DNA of 64,000 nt, taken from assembly GCF_000317105.1 (NCBI RefSeq), contig NC_019693.1:682001-746000 (forward strand), written 5' to 3'. This DNA comes from Oscillatoria acuminata PCC 6304 (GTDB lineage: Bacteria; Cyanobacteriota; Cyanobacteriia; Cyanobacteriales; Laspinemataceae). Below, one piece after another: positions 55,932-64,000 of this stretch; within the stretch, counting starts at the first letter, position 1; each line of letters begins with the position of its first letter. A program made the position numbers and the translations under genes. The notes under the pieces are model-generated. The model was not told the DNA's origin, did not search any database, and saw only the letters and a list, made by a program, of their open reading frames with translations.

Positions 55932-56340
55932 AAGTTAAAACAAAAAAGTGGCCTGGAAAAGTTGAAAAGAAAAATCTTTAAACGGCATTCTCCTGGTAGT
56001 CACTTGACTAAATTTTAACTTTAAAATCCGCCTTCTGCGGTTGTTGATGAAAAGTGTCCAAAGTATGATTAAATTTGCTTCTGCTATCGTTACAAGATAT
56101 TCAAAAGCTACATCTAATTGCACGTTCCCACCGTTACCTATTATGCACCAGTACCGGCTGAATCCACCGCCACTAGGGCTGCTGCCGTCCCTCGCCAATG
56201 ACCTTTACGCCAGTGGGTCCGGGGAGTGGGGTGGTTAGAGTGAGTCGAAATTAGCCTGCAACTCGCGCCAGCAGCGATCGCCCTACCCCTCCCCGTTCTT
56301 AATCGCCTCTTGCCGCAGCACCAGCACCCTATCCACTTTT
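55932..56340. other. Right flank of the defence island
   Basis: No intact gene is seen. On the minus strand about 56064-56150 a frame reads GNGGNVQLDVAFEYLVTIAEA, which recalls the beta-helix repeats of TpsA proteins and could be a decayed fragment; this is weak. HIP1 sites resume at 56273, marking return to host-like DNA. Confidence 0.35.
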
Positions 56341-57189
56341 TTAAAGACAACCTAACGCCTCCGCATGATGGCGTAGATGGTCATCGATGAAACTGGCAAT
56401 AAAGTAGTAACTATGATCGTACCCGGGTTGCATCCGCAACCGCAGGTCAATCCCCGCCTGCTGACAAGCTGTCTCAAACCGTTGCGGTAATAACTGACCT
56501 TGGGCCAAAAACGAATCCGCGTCCCCTTGGTCAATCAAAATCGGACGCTGCCAAGCCGAAGTCTTCACCAACTCACTCGCATCATAGGCAGCCCAAGTTT
56601 GACGATTCTCCCCCAAATAACCGCGAAATGCTGTTTCCCCCCAAGGACAAGACATGGGGGCTGTAATGGGGGCGAAGGCGGAAACAGACTGATAACGGGA
56701 GGGATGGCGTAATGCACAGATGAGCGCCCCATGTCCCCCCATCGAATGACCGAAAATACTCTGACGAGTCGGATCTACTGGGAAATTCTCCTCAATTAGG
56801 ACGGGAAGTTCCTCGGTGACATAGCGGTACATCTGATAGTGCTTATTCCAGGGCAATTCTGTCGCATCTACATAAAAGCTGGCCCCACTCCCGAAATCCC
56901 AGCGGTCCTCTTCTCCCGGCAGTCCCAGATTGCGGGGACTGGTATCCGGGGCGACCAATAGCAAGCCATATTGGGCGGCCAGACGTTGCGCCCCCGCCTT
57001 ACTGATAAAGTTCTCCTCCGTACAAGTTAACCCCGATAGCCAATACAGAATGGGAACCGGCTGCTGGGCCGCTTGGGGAGGAATATAAACTGAGAAGCGC
57101 ATTGGAGCGTTGCAGCATTGAGAGGAATGCTGATAAAACTGGGTGGTTCCACCAAAGGAACGATTTTGCTGAGTTAGGGTAAGGGTCAT
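56341..57189 (-). CDS. fghA: S-formylglutathione hydrolase
   Basis: This esterase cleaves S-formylglutathione to formate and glutathione, the second step of glutathione-dependent formaldehyde detoxification. The 282-residue alpha/beta hydrolase has [11 protein letters not shown], the nucleophile Ser in [11 protein letters not shown], the acid in DQGDADSFL and the catalytic His in GYDHSYYF. Its ATG overlaps the stop of the class III dehydrogenase gene by four bases (ATGA), so the pair is co-translated. Length is typical. Confidence 0.96.
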   Translation of the reverse strand: MTLTLTQQNRSFGGTTQFYQHSSQCCNAPMRFSVYIPPQAAQQPVPILYWLSGLTCTEENFISKAGAQRLAAQYGLLLVAPDTSPRNLGLPGEEDRWDFGSGASFYVDATELPWNKHYQMYRYVTEELPVLIEENFPVDPTRQSIFGHSMGGHGALICALRHPSRYQSVSAFAPITAPMSCPWGETAFRGYLGENRQTWAAYDASELVKTSAWQRPILIDQGDADSFLAQGQLLPQRFETACQQAGIDLRLRMQPGYDHSYYFIASFIDDHLRHHAEALGCL

Positions 57190-58301
57190 GATTCGGGGAA
57201 TGTGACAACGGTGCGAATGCCTTCCCCGGCGTGCATCAGGTCAAAAGCTTCGTTGATACGATTGACGGGGATAACATGGGAGACCAGACTATCGATGTCG
57301 ATTTTACCATCCATGTACCAATCGACGATTTTAGGTACATCCCGGCGACCTCTGGCTCCACCAAAAGCGCTTCCTCGCCAAACCCGCCCCGTGACGAGTT
57401 GGAAGGGACGGGTACTAATTTCTTGGCCCGCTCCTGCAACGCCAATGATTACCGATTCGCCCCAGCCTTTATGGCAGCATTCGAGGGCCTGACGCATCAC
57501 GTTGACGTTGCCGATACATTCAAAGCTATAGTCGGCACCGCCATCGGTAAGGTCGATGATGGCTGCAACAACATCCTCTACCTCGTTGGGGTTGATGAAA
57601 TGAGTCATGCCAAATTTTTCAGCGAGGTCCCGTTTGGCGGGATTGAGGTCAATGCCAATAATTTGATTGGCTCCCACTAACCGCGCTCCTTGGATGACGT
57701 TTAGTCCAATTCCTCCTAACCCAAAGACGACGACATTTGAGCCCGGTTCGACTTTGGCGGTGTTGATGACTGCGCCGATGCCGGTTGTGACTCCACAACC
57801 AATCAGACAGACTTTATCTAACGGGGCGTCGTCCCGGATTTTGGCGACGGCGATTTCTGGCAGAACGGTGAAGTTAGCAAAGGTGGAGGTTCCCATGTAG
57901 TGATGGATTTTTTCACCGTTGAGGGAGAAACGGCTGGTGCCGTCTGGCATGACTCCTTTGCCTTGGGTGGTTCTGATTGCTTGACAGAGGTTGGTTTTGT
58001 TGCTGAGACAGTATTTGCATTGACGACATTCCGGGGTATAGAGGGGAATGACGCGATCGCCTACTTTAAGAGTTTTGACTTCATCGCCAACTTCCACCAC
58101 AACTCCCGCCCCTTCATGGCCCAAGATAGCCGGAAACAGTCCCTCTGGGTCTGCTCCAGATAGAGTATAGGCATCGGTATGACAAACGCCGGTCGCTTTG
58201 ATTTCCACCATAACTTCTCCGGCTTTGGGACCATCAAGTTGTACGGTTTCTAAACTTAAAGGTTTATCGGCTTGCCAAGCAACGGCGGCTTGTACGTCCA
58301 T
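57186..58301 (-). CDS. adhC: S-(hydroxymethyl)glutathione dehydrogenase (class III ADH)
   Basis: This zinc-dependent dehydrogenase oxidises S-hydroxymethylglutathione to S-formylglutathione with NAD+. The 371-residue protein shows catalytic-zinc Cys40 in GVCHTDAY and [12 protein letters not shown] with its His, the four-cysteine structural zinc site ([15 protein letters not shown]), an NAD-binding [14 protein letters not shown] and the class III signature with [12 protein letters not shown]. It is followed by fghA with a four-base overlap, giving a complete formaldehyde pathway. Also known as frmA. A dispersed repeat sits upstream. Confidence 0.96.
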   Translation of the reverse strand: MDVQAAVAWQADKPLSLETVQLDGPKAGEVMVEIKATGVCHTDAYTLSGADPEGLFPAILGHEGAGVVVEVGDEVKTLKVGDRVIPLYTPECRQCKYCLSNKTNLCQAIRTTQGKGVMPDGTSRFSLNGEKIHHYMGTSTFANFTVLPEIAVAKIRDDAPLDKVCLIGCGVTTGIGAVINTAKVEPGSNVVVFGLGGIGLNVIQGARLVGANQIIGIDLNPAKRDLAEKFGMTHFINPNEVEDVVAAIIDLTDGGADYSFECIGNVNVMRQALECCHKGWGESVIIGVAGAGQEISTRPFQLVTGRVWRGSAFGGARGRRDVPKIVDWYMDGKIDIDSLVSHVIPVNRINEAFDLMHAGEGIRTVVTFPES

Positions 58302-58432
58302 AATTATCTCGTTTTTGTTTTTTTTGTGAGAAGAAGCAGTTTTGTTGATTTTAGCGGAGAATCTGCCCTATAGGGGGGCATAGCATTGACCAGAATTGTA
58401 TTTAGGGTGGGATTAGGTAGCGATCGCGATCT

Positions 58433-58545
58433 GACCCCAAATCCGGTTATCAAAAATCGTTTTTATAAATTAGCCCGCGCAGGCGGGCTTCGTCCGTGTA
58501 GCCCCAGGCTTCAGCCTGTGGGTTTTTGCAGACCCCTGATTGTGC
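58433..58545 (-). repeat. Degenerate type-1 element
   Basis: The left end CCCCAAATCCGGTTATC and the core (GCCCGCGCAGGCGGGC, then CCCCAGGCTTCAGCCTGTGGG) are clear. The right end has decayed. It sits just upstream of the modA promoter candidate. Confidence 0.65.
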
Positions 58546-58554
58546 AAGTATTTT

Positions 58555-58585
58555 AGCAGAATGCCAGTATAATAGCAGGATGCCA
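58555..58585 (+). promoter_or_regulatory. modA promoter with flanking direct repeats
   Basis: A perfect -10 hexamer TATAAT (58568-58573) is flanked by two direct repeats AGCAG(A/G)ATGCCA (58555-58566 and 58574-58585), 19 bases apart. No good -35 lies at the right distance, which fits activator control. The repeats are candidate operators for the XRE-type regulator encoded at 60187 (inference). Confidence 0.6.
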
Positions 58586-58607
58586 ACTCAGGTCAACTGC
58601 AACAACT

Positions 58608-59420
58608 ATGGGACAATATCGGCGAAAACCGCTCAGGTACATGGTTTATGCCCTACTCACGCTGCTGGTCGCTTGTGGGATATCTACGGGGACCCAGCCG
58701 CCTGACTCCTCCTCTGCCCCTGTGACCCTCACGGTTTCCGCAGCGGCCAGTTTGAATCAAGTCTTGCCTGCGATCGCCAAACTCTGGGAACAGGAAACGG
58801 GGAATAGAGTGATGATTAACTTGGGTTCCACAGGGCAACTTGCACAACAAATTGAGAGAGGTGCGCCTGTTGATTTATTTGTGGCAGCGGATACAAAATC
58901 TATTGAAGATTTAGAGACAAAAGCGCTGGTTTTCTCGGAGACAAAAACATTGTACGGGGTGGGACGAATTACCCTGTGGCAGCGGGAAGATAGCTCCTTT
59001 CCTATAAAAGACCTCCAGGACTTAACCCGCTCAGAAATTGAACGAATTGCTATTGCAAATCCAGACCACGCCCCCTACGGGATTGCGGCCAAACAAGCCT
59101 TGCAATCTATCGGGATTTGGGATGAAATTCAGCCCAAGTTAGTCTTAGGGGAAAACATCAGGCAAACTCAGCAATATGCAGAAACTGGTAATGTGGATGT
59201 GGCGATCGTTGCCTTATCCCTCAGCTTGAATCGTCCGGGTCAATGGCTCTTAATTTCCGAAGATTTACATCAACCCATTGAGCAGATGTTAGTTGTCCCA
59301 AAGACTGCCCAGCATCCTGAGATTGCCGAGCAATTTGCTCTATTTATTAACAGCCCTAAAAGTAGACCTTTTATGCAGAAACATGGCTTTATTTTGCCAG
59401 AAGAGGACTCTTTAAAATGA
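58608..59420 (+). CDS. modA: Molybdate ABC transporter substrate-binding lipoprotein
   Basis: ModA binds molybdate (or tungstate) outside the inner membrane and delivers it to ModB. The 270-residue protein has a positively charged N-terminus, a hydrophobic core and the lipobox LVAC near residue 22. The mature part shows VTLTVSAAASLNQVLPAIA, the INLGSTGQLAQQIE oxyanion block, GAPVDLFVAADTKS, and the later ANPDHAPYGIAAKQAL typical of ModA. An ATG 33 bases downstream would shorten the signal peptide; I kept 58608 because it keeps the basic n-region. modB starts four bases before its stop. Confidence 0.93.
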   Translation: MGQYRRKPLRYMVYALLTLLVACGISTGTQPPDSSSAPVTLTVSAAASLNQVLPAIAKLWEQETGNRVMINLGSTGQLAQQIERGAPVDLFVAADTKSIEDLETKALVFSETKTLYGVGRITLWQREDSSFPIKDLQDLTRSEIERIAIANPDHAPYGIAAKQALQSIGIWDEIQPKLVLGENIRQTQQYAETGNVDVAIVALSLSLNRPGQWLLISEDLHQPIEQMLVVPKTAQHPEIAEQFALFINSPKSRPFMQKHGFILPEEDSLK

Positions 59421-60067
59421 TTTGGCAACCCTTATTTTTGTCGTTACAAGTGATAGGAGTTGCCAGCCTAGCCATCTTAGCTGTAGGGTTAGGGTTAGGC
59501 ATTTTCTTGGCAAGAACCCGTTTCCCAGGACAACTATTGGTTTCGACGGTGTTAAATTTACCTTTGGTCCTGCCTCCGAGTGTGGTGGGTTATGGATTAT
59601 TGCTGATATTAGGGCGAGGCAGTCTGATTCAGGACGTATTTGGAATTAATCTATTATTTACTTGGCAAGCTGCCGCAGTCGCCTCGACGGTAGTCGCACT
59701 CCCGTTAATGGTGGAATCCACAAGGGTGGCGATCGCCAGCGTTGACCCTGAACTAGAAGCTGCCGCCCGCACTTTAGGCGCATCTGAACTGGAAGTTTTA
59801 TGGCTGATTAGTTTACCCTTAGCCTATCGTGGAGTATTAGCCGGGTTTGGTTTAAGTATCGCCCGGGGGTTAGGCGAATTTGGGGCAACTCTGATGGTAG
59901 CAGGCAGTATTCCCGGGCGCACCCAAACGTTACCTCTGGCTATTTATGATGCGGTCCAAATGCAGGATTATCAACGCGCCAATCAAATGGTGCTGATGAT
60001 GACTGTCATCGCCTTTACGTTGTTGTGGGGAGTTAGATTGTTGGAAAATGCTCAGGAAAACCAATGA
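59417..60067 (+). CDS. modB: Molybdate ABC transporter permease
   Basis: The 216-residue inner-membrane protein has about five helices and the permease EAA-type loop EAAARTLGASELEVLWLISLPLAYRG seen in ModB. It overlaps modA by four bases. No modC ATPase follows; the next gene is a regulator. The transporter must therefore use an ATPase encoded elsewhere or borrow one. The stop codon is at the edge of a type-1 repeat. Confidence 0.92.
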   Translation: MIWQPLFLSLQVIGVASLAILAVGLGLGIFLARTRFPGQLLVSTVLNLPLVLPPSVVGYGLLLILGRGSLIQDVFGINLLFTWQAAAVASTVVALPLMVESTRVAIASVDPELEAAARTLGASELEVLWLISLPLAYRGVLAGFGLSIARGLGEFGATLMVAGSIPGRTQTLPLAIYDAVQMQDYQRANQMVLMMTVIAFTLLWGVRLLENAQENQ

Positions 60068-60188
60068 TACCAAATCCGGGTATTAAAAGTTATTTTTACT
60101 CTTTAGCCCGCGCAGGCGGGCTTCGTCCGTATAGCCCCACCCTTTAGGGTGCGGGTTTTGATAGATCCTTGAATACCGGATTCCCTAT
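60067..60188 (-). repeat. Type-1 miniature element, 122 bp
   Basis: The left end ATACCAAATCCGGGTATT and right end AATACCGGATTCCCTAT are terminal inverted repeats, with a single core (GCCCGCGCAGGCGGGC, CACCCTTTAGGGTG). It occupies the whole spacer between modB and the regulator. The left end begins in the modB stop codon and the right end contains the first bases of the regulator's ATG. Confidence 0.85.
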
Positions 60189-61350
60189 GAAACCCGATGC
60201 TAATCTTTGCAATAGTTTAAAACAAATTCGACAGCGCTTGGGCCTGAGTCAACAAGATTTGGCAGCAGTCGCAGGAGTCTCTCGTCAGACCATTAGTGGG
60301 GTTGAATCCGGACAATATTCACCCTCCACCACCATCGCCCTGAGACTGGCAAAAGCCCTCGGCTGCCCAGTCGAAAAGTTATTTTGGTTAGAACAGGAAC
60401 GGACAGAAATGACGGCCATGCCGGCTCAAAATATGCCCATTGGTCAACGGTTAAGAGTGAGTTTGGTGTCAGTCGATCGCCGCTGGATTGCCCATCCTTT
60501 AATCGGTCAAAATGCCTTTCGCCTGGAGATGATTCCAGCGGATGGGGAAGGGATACGGGCATCGAACTCGGCAACAATGGCGGTTCAGGGATTCAATGAA
60601 CCCCAACGATTGCAACAGAAGGTGGCGATCGCCGGATGCTCTCCCGCACTTTCTCTCTGGGCGAGGACCGCAGAACATTGGCATCCAGACTTACGGGTAC
60701 ATTGTTTATTTAAAAATAGTACGGAAGCGCTACAGCAGCTTTGTCGCCGAGAGATTCACATCGCCGGAATGCATCTATATGATCCGGAAACAAAGGCACA
60801 TAATGTATCGTTTGTGACAGCAGCCCTCAAGCAGATGACACCGGATTCGGGGAAGAATCGGGCGGTGGTGTTAATTAATTTAGGAATTTGGGAGGAGGGA
60901 TTGCTGGTTCGGTCCGATAATCCCTTTAATTTAAAAACAGTTGCAGATTTGGCTCAACCTGAAATTACGATTGTCAATCGGGAAGTAGGTGCAGGGAGTC
61001 GGCAAGTGTTGGAGAGAGCACTTCAAGCACAAAATATTCCCTTTGCCGCAATTCAGGGATTTGACCAAATGGTTCCAGGACATTTAGAGGTTGCAGTCGC
61101 TGTGGCATCGGGAAAAGTCGCCGCTGGGGTCAGTACCGCCTCCGTCGCTGCTGCTTTTGGGTTGGGGTTTATTCCCCTGCATCAGGCTCGCTATGATTTA
61201 GTGGTGTTCAAGACAGATTTAGAAGAGACAGCGGTGCAACAATTGCTCACTACCTTGGGACATCAGTCGGTGCGGTCTCAACTGCAAGGGTTAGGGGGAT
61301 ACGATACTCGTCAAACTGGGGAGGCGATCGCCACGGTTGAGTTCCCTTAA
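60187..61350 (+). CDS. XRE-HTH regulator with periplasmic-binding-like domain
   Basis: From ATG 60187 the product has 387 residues. An XRE-type HTH fills about residues 8-62 (LKQIRQRLGLSQQDLAAVAGVSRQTISGVESGQYSP). The rest (about 75-387) resembles a type II periplasmic-binding fold of the PBP_like family (PF12727), with IVNREVGAGSRQVLERAL and VAVAVASGKVAAGVST. Such regulators often sit with molybdate transport genes and sense molybdate or molybdenum cofactor. A TTG 18 bases upstream is a weaker start inside the repeat. Control of modAB is inferred from position. Confidence 0.88.
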   Translation: MKPDANLCNSLKQIRQRLGLSQQDLAAVAGVSRQTISGVESGQYSPSTTIALRLAKALGCPVEKLFWLEQERTEMTAMPAQNMPIGQRLRVSLVSVDRRWIAHPLIGQNAFRLEMIPADGEGIRASNSATMAVQGFNEPQRLQQKVAIAGCSPALSLWARTAEHWHPDLRVHCLFKNSTEALQQLCRREIHIAGMHLYDPETKAHNVSFVTAALKQMTPDSGKNRAVVLINLGIWEEGLLVRSDNPFNLKTVADLAQPEITIVNREVGAGSRQVLERALQAQNIPFAAIQGFDQMVPGHLEVAVAVASGKVAAGVSTASVAAAFGLGFIPLHQARYDLVVFKTDLEETAVQQLLTTLGHQSVRSQLQGLGGYDTRQTGEAIATVEFP

Positions 61351-61436
61351 CGCTTTTTCAACCCAGGTCCTTCTAACTTATACTCCATTTCGCAATACTG
61401 ATAAGTCTATAAAAACGAGGCGCGTCAATCTGTATT

Positions 61437-61490
61437 TGTAGGGGCGCAATGCTTGCGCCCTACAAAGGGCGCAAGCATTGCGCCCCTACA
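61437..61490. repeat. Perfect 25-bp-arm hairpin (TGTAGGGGCG family)
   Basis: Arms of 25 bases beginning TGTAGGGGCGCAATGC pair perfectly around loop ACAA. Outside it, GTCTATAAAAA (61405) and TTTTTATAGAC (61496) form an outer inverted repeat, similar to the target sequence of the 191-bp element at 9183. Confidence 0.8.
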
Positions 61491-61563
61491 ATTCATTTTT
61501 ATAGACCTTTAAATACCTTATGGAGTATTACAAGAGTCGGTTTTTACGCTTAAGAGCACCTCC

Positions 61564-61627
61564 GGTTCCCTCCCCTTGGCAAGGGAAGGGTTAGGGTGGG
61601 GTCCTCCGCCCTAATGGCTTAGGGAGT
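61564..61627. repeat. G-rich dispersed repeat at phosphatase gene end
   Basis: GGTTCCCTCCCCTTGGCAAG and GGGTTAGGGTGGGGTCCTCC match the arms of the 34837-35258 element. The last part TTAGGGAGTCACC supplies the final codons and stop of the phosphatase gene on the minus strand. The SBBP gene ends in the same way. Confidence 0.65.
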
Positions 61628-62110
61628 CACCTTGACATTTTGCTGCTCAACGACATAATCCAGAAGTCCTTCACAGGCATCGGTGAGCAAATCGATGACA
61701 TTGTTAAATCCATCGGGACCGCCATAATAGGGGTCGGGAACTTCTTTCTCGGGTCGATCGCGACAGAAATCACACATCATGCGGACTTTTTGGCGATATT
61801 CACCCTGGGGGTCAAGGGAGATGATATCGGCGTAGTTTTCCCGATCCATTGCTAAAATCAGGTCAAATTTCTGAAAATCGGCAGCATGAAAGCGGCGCGC
61901 TTCGCCAATAAATGAAAGTCCCTGTTGTTTGGCTGCGGCAACCATGCGGCGATCGGGGGGACTCCCCACATGATAAGCCGAAGTCCCAGCAGAGTCACAA
62001 ATAATTTGACCCTGGAGATTTCTGTCTGCGATTTGGTGGTTCATAATATTTTCGGCAGCCGGTGAGCGGCAGATATTCCCGAGGCAGACAAATAAGAGTT
62101 TATAGGGCAT
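61619..62110 (-). CDS. Low-molecular-weight protein-tyrosine phosphatase
   Basis: The 163-residue protein has the active-site loop VCLGNICRS (Cys9, Arg15, Ser16) and the general-acid Asp in VPDPYYGG. Length fits the family. Bacterial members dephosphorylate tyrosine kinases of exopolysaccharide synthesis or have other signalling roles; the partner here is unknown. Its last codons (Val-Thr-Pro-stop) lie inside a dispersed repeat. A type-1 element lies 43 bases before the start. Confidence 0.95.
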   Translation of the reverse strand: MPYKLLFVCLGNICRSPAAENIMNHQIADRNLQGQIICDSAGTSAYHVGSPPDRRMVAAAKQQGLSFIGEARRFHAADFQKFDLILAMDRENYADIISLDPQGEYRQKVRMMCDFCRDRPEKEVPDPYYGGPDGFNNVIDLLTDACEGLLDYVVEQQNVKVTP

Positions 62111-62152
62111 GGGTGAGTTATTTGCAGTTGGAGACTGAGGATCATAAATTTA

Positions 62153-62274
62153 ATACCAAATCCGGTTGTGAAAGGCCTATTTTACTCTTCAGCCTGCGTA
62201 GGCAGGCTTTGTCTGTGTAGCCCCACCCTTGAGGGTGTGGGTTTTTATAGACCTTTAACAACCGGATTCCGTAT
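62153..62274 (-). repeat. Type-1 miniature element, 122 bp
   Basis: The left end ATACCAAATCCGGTTGTG and right end CAACCGGATTCCGTAT are good terminal inverted repeats. The core has GCCTGCGTAGGCAGGC and CACCCTTGAGGGTG. Length is exactly that of the copy at 60067-60188. Confidence 0.88.
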
Positions 62275-62356
62275 AACAGGCGATCGCCTTCTATCTTACC
62301 CAGATTTTAAACAGCATCACTCCAATTCAAACCGGAATCAAAGCCCAAAACAAAAT

Positions 62357-62391
62357 TAGCTGGCTTACTTGACACAGCAGAAAGCCAGCTA
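62357..62391 (-). terminator. Terminator downstream of ebfC
   Basis: TAGCTGGCTT and AAGCCAGCTA pair over 10 bp around a 15-base loop. On the minus strand they are followed by ATTTTGTTTTG. It is 69 bases after the ebfC stop. Confidence 0.65.
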
Positions 62392-62459
62392 GATCTTGAT
62401 GAAAAGTAGTTGATATGGATTAGACTCGATACTAAAGACGACTGCCTGAGCTATAGCAG

Positions 62460-62810
62460 TTACAGACCGGGCAGATTGAGCCCACCTGTTAATTCTTCCA
62501 TCCGTTCGCGCATGGTTGCGGTGGATTTATTATATGCATCTGTCATCGCAACGGCAACCAGTTCGGAAACCACTTCGGCTCCTTCCCCCAGAGCATCGGG
62601 GGAAATTTCGACCCGACGGGGTTCTTGGTTGCCGCTTAAAACGACTTTAACCAAACCGCCACCGGCTTCTCCGATGACTTCGAGTTCATCTAATTCTTCT
62701 TGAAGTTTTTTAGCACCTTCTTGTACTTGTTGAGCTTTTTTGAAGGCTTCAGTCAGCTCTTTCATTTTGCCGAGACCGAAACCAAATCCTCCCTGTCCTT
62801 TTCCTGCCAT
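62460..62810 (-). CDS. ebfC: YbaB/EbfC nucleoid-associated protein
   Basis: This is a small DNA-binding protein of 116 residues. After a glycine-rich start ([16 protein letters not shown]) it has the EbfC helix ([27 protein letters not shown]), the central strand block [25 protein letters not shown] and the C-terminal helix [16 protein letters not shown]. Members bind DNA as dimers and shape the nucleoid. It is upstream, on the same strand, of the terminator at 62357, and about 370 bases downstream of murB. Confidence 0.93.
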   Translation of the reverse strand: MAGKGQGGFGFGLGKMKELTEAFKKAQQVQEGAKKLQEELDELEVIGEAGGGLVKVVLSGNQEPRRVEISPDALGEGAEVVSELVAVAMTDAYNKSTATMRERMEELTGGLNLPGL

Positions 62811-63176
62811 AACGGGTTAACTCTGTATGGGTTCAAATCGATGTTGACATGATTGAGCGGCGCGATCGCTGCTGTGGATTCTTGGTTCTTCCAGGGGACT
62901 GACCCTAAAATACTCTCCTACTTTAGGAGACTTCTAGGGGACAAGTTCCGCTTTCTCCAAGCGTTTTGCCCTTGATGTAAGAGCCAGTTCCGGTGTGCCT
63001 CACCGTACTGTTGAGTGCTGAAGCTCTGGCGCTTTAACGTCAGAATCAGACCCTCATGGGCATTACCCTTAGCAATACTACCACGCGATAATTGCAGTAT
63101 GCCATTGACCCAGCTAGGGGGATCACCGGGTTGGACCCGGAAGAGATGGGATGCGATCGCCTCTCAATCCGTGAGG
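62811..63176. other. ebfC-murB spacer
   Basis: No convincing gene or RNA. It probably holds the ebfC promoter. A 68-residue plus-strand frame at 63015-63221 overlaps murB and lacks a ribosome site. Confidence 0.45.
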
Positions 63177-64000
63177 TTACAGGGCTTGAAACTCCCCAAT
63201 CGTGCGAACTTCTGGCTCTAAAAGTACAGCCCAATGTTCCTCGACTCGCGATTGAACATATCGAATCAACTGGAAAATATCGCTGGCTTTTGCGCCGCCA
63301 CAATTCACAATAAAGTTGGCATGACGTTCGGCAACCTGAGCACTACCAATCTGATATCCTTTAAGTCCGGCTTGCTCAATTAACCATCCGGCCCCTCGGG
63401 ATCCGTCAGGATTGCGGAAGACACTGCCACAACTGGGCAGGTGGTAGGGTTGGGTAGATTTGCGATGTTCGAGTTGTTCAGAGGTGGTGGCTTGGACCCG
63501 AGCGGGGTCTGCACCCGGTTTGAGTTGAAAAGTGGCCTCGGTGACTAGGCGATCGCCCCCTTGGAGGACCGAGGTGCGATAGCTATACTCCAACTCTTCC
63601 GGAGTCAGGGTGGAGATGCTTCCCCGGCGGGACACCACCTGAGTATTCACTAAAATCTCAGAGGCACAACTGCCGTGAGCACCGGCATTCATCACGACAG
63701 CTCCCCCGACGGTACCGGGAATCCCCACGGCCCACTCCAGTCCTTCCCATCCTAATTGAGCCGCTTGCCAAGCCAGACGAGGCAGGGACTGACCGGCTGC
63801 AACAGTGACTTGACCTGTTTCCGGATTAAAGCGGCTATAGCGCAGATGGCGTGTAGAAATCGCCAAACCGGGAATGCCGCGATCGCTAACTAAGAGATTA
63901 GAACCCGCACCCAAGAAGGTGACGGGTAATCCTTCAGCCTTGGCCCATTCTAAACAGGCTTGGACCTCTTCTATCTGTTTAGGTGCAACGTACCATTCAG
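63177..64000 (-). CDS. murB: UDP-N-acetylenolpyruvoylglucosamine reductase, 5' end outside window
   Basis: MurB uses FAD and NADPH to reduce UDP-GlcNAc-enolpyruvate in peptidoglycan synthesis. The frame is open to the window end, so the start is missing; about 274 residues are visible. Seen are [16 protein letters not shown] and [18 protein letters not shown] (FAD binding), YSYRTS, the catalytic Ser in [13 protein letters not shown], and a C-terminal [23 protein letters not shown] block. In cyanobacteria murC often lies just upstream, beyond this window. Confidence 0.95.
   Translation of the reverse strand, partial: EWYVAPKQIEEVQACLEWAKAEGLPVTFLGAGSNLLVSDRGIPGLAISTRHLRYSRFNPETGQVTVAAGQSLPRLAWQAAQLGWEGLEWAVGIPGTVGGAVVMNAGAHGSCASEILVNTQVVSRRGSISTLTPEELEYSYRTSVLQGGDRLVTEATFQLKPGADPARVQATTSEQLEHRKSTQPYHLPSCGSVFRNPDGSRGAGWLIEQAGLKGYQIGSAQVAERHANFIVNCGGAKASDIFQLIRYVQSRVEEHWAVLLEPEVRTIGEFQAL

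Larger units (their letters stand above)
58302..58607. other. Divergent spacer between adhC and modA
   Basis: No gene is seen. It contains a degenerate type-1 element (about 58433-58545) and the modA promoter region with direct repeats (58555-58585). The adhC promoter lies near 58302-58380. Confidence 0.6.

Noticed and set aside
55935-56198. 87-residue minus-strand frame after the island
   Set aside because: Only a short GNGGNVQLDV stretch resembles TpsA repeats; no ribosome site, so at most a relic.
63015-63221. 68-residue plus-strand frame
   Set aside because: It overlaps the well-supported murB gene antisense and has no start signal.

Overview
The window looks like chromosomal DNA of a filamentous, Oscillatoriales-type cyanobacterium (Oscillatoria/Laspinema-like; genus is inference). 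The evidence is the frequent HIP1 octamer GCGATCGC in and between genes, a rimO-crhR pair, a class II FBP/SBPase gene (glpX) next to hemA, a UPF0182 protein, and many PAS, CHAT, TPR and two-partner-secretion proteins. It holds about 43 protein genes or fragments and three tRNAs, with many short non-coding repeats.

Layout. 1-5,000: membrane and conserved hypothetical genes, tRNA-Arg(UCU), tRNA-Thr(GGU), tRNA-Tyr(GUA), a CNNM/CBS transporter-like protein and a 46-residue membrane protein. 5,084-8,266: rimO and crhR (S12 methylthiolation; cold and redox RNA helicase). 8,300-10,000: a repeat-rich spacer with nested miniature elements. 10,069-15,208: membrane protein, secreted haemagglutinin-like TpsA, methyltransferase. 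15,516-25,658: hybrid histidine kinase with six PAS domains, adenylate cyclase, and a TPR-CHAT protease-like protein with 13 near-identical repeats. 25,905-28,163: poorly known small genes. 28,281-34,585: sbcC, sbcD, an SLH remnant-like protein, a CPBP protease and clpS. 35,365-48,389: SBBP-repeat protein, glpX, hemA, UPF0182 protein, a possible RelE-type toxin-antitoxin pair, pgi and a LuxR-type response regulator. 48,525-51,808: SDR, hypothetical, SDR fragment, DoxX and DUF72 genes. 52,401-55,931: a three-gene AT-rich defence island. 56,341-64,000: fghA-adhC formaldehyde detoxification, modA-modB with a regulator, a tyrosine phosphatase, EbfC and murB (cut by the window end).

The strongest candidate system is at 52,401-55,931: a DUF4297/Cap4-like nuclease, a small middle component and an SMC-like ATPase, with overlapping reading frames. 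Its order and domains match Lamassu / DdmABC / ABC-three-component defence systems. It is AT-rich and lacks HIP1 sites, unlike its surroundings, so it was probably acquired by transfer.

The second theme is repeats. At least three families of small inverted-repeat elements are scattered through the spacers: a 122-bp type with ATACCAAATCCGG ends, a type with TAGGGAACTCC ends, and a 191-bp type with a 10-bp target duplication. Several sit so tightly against genes that their ends supply stop or start codons. No transposase gene was seen in the window, so these elements are non-autonomous.
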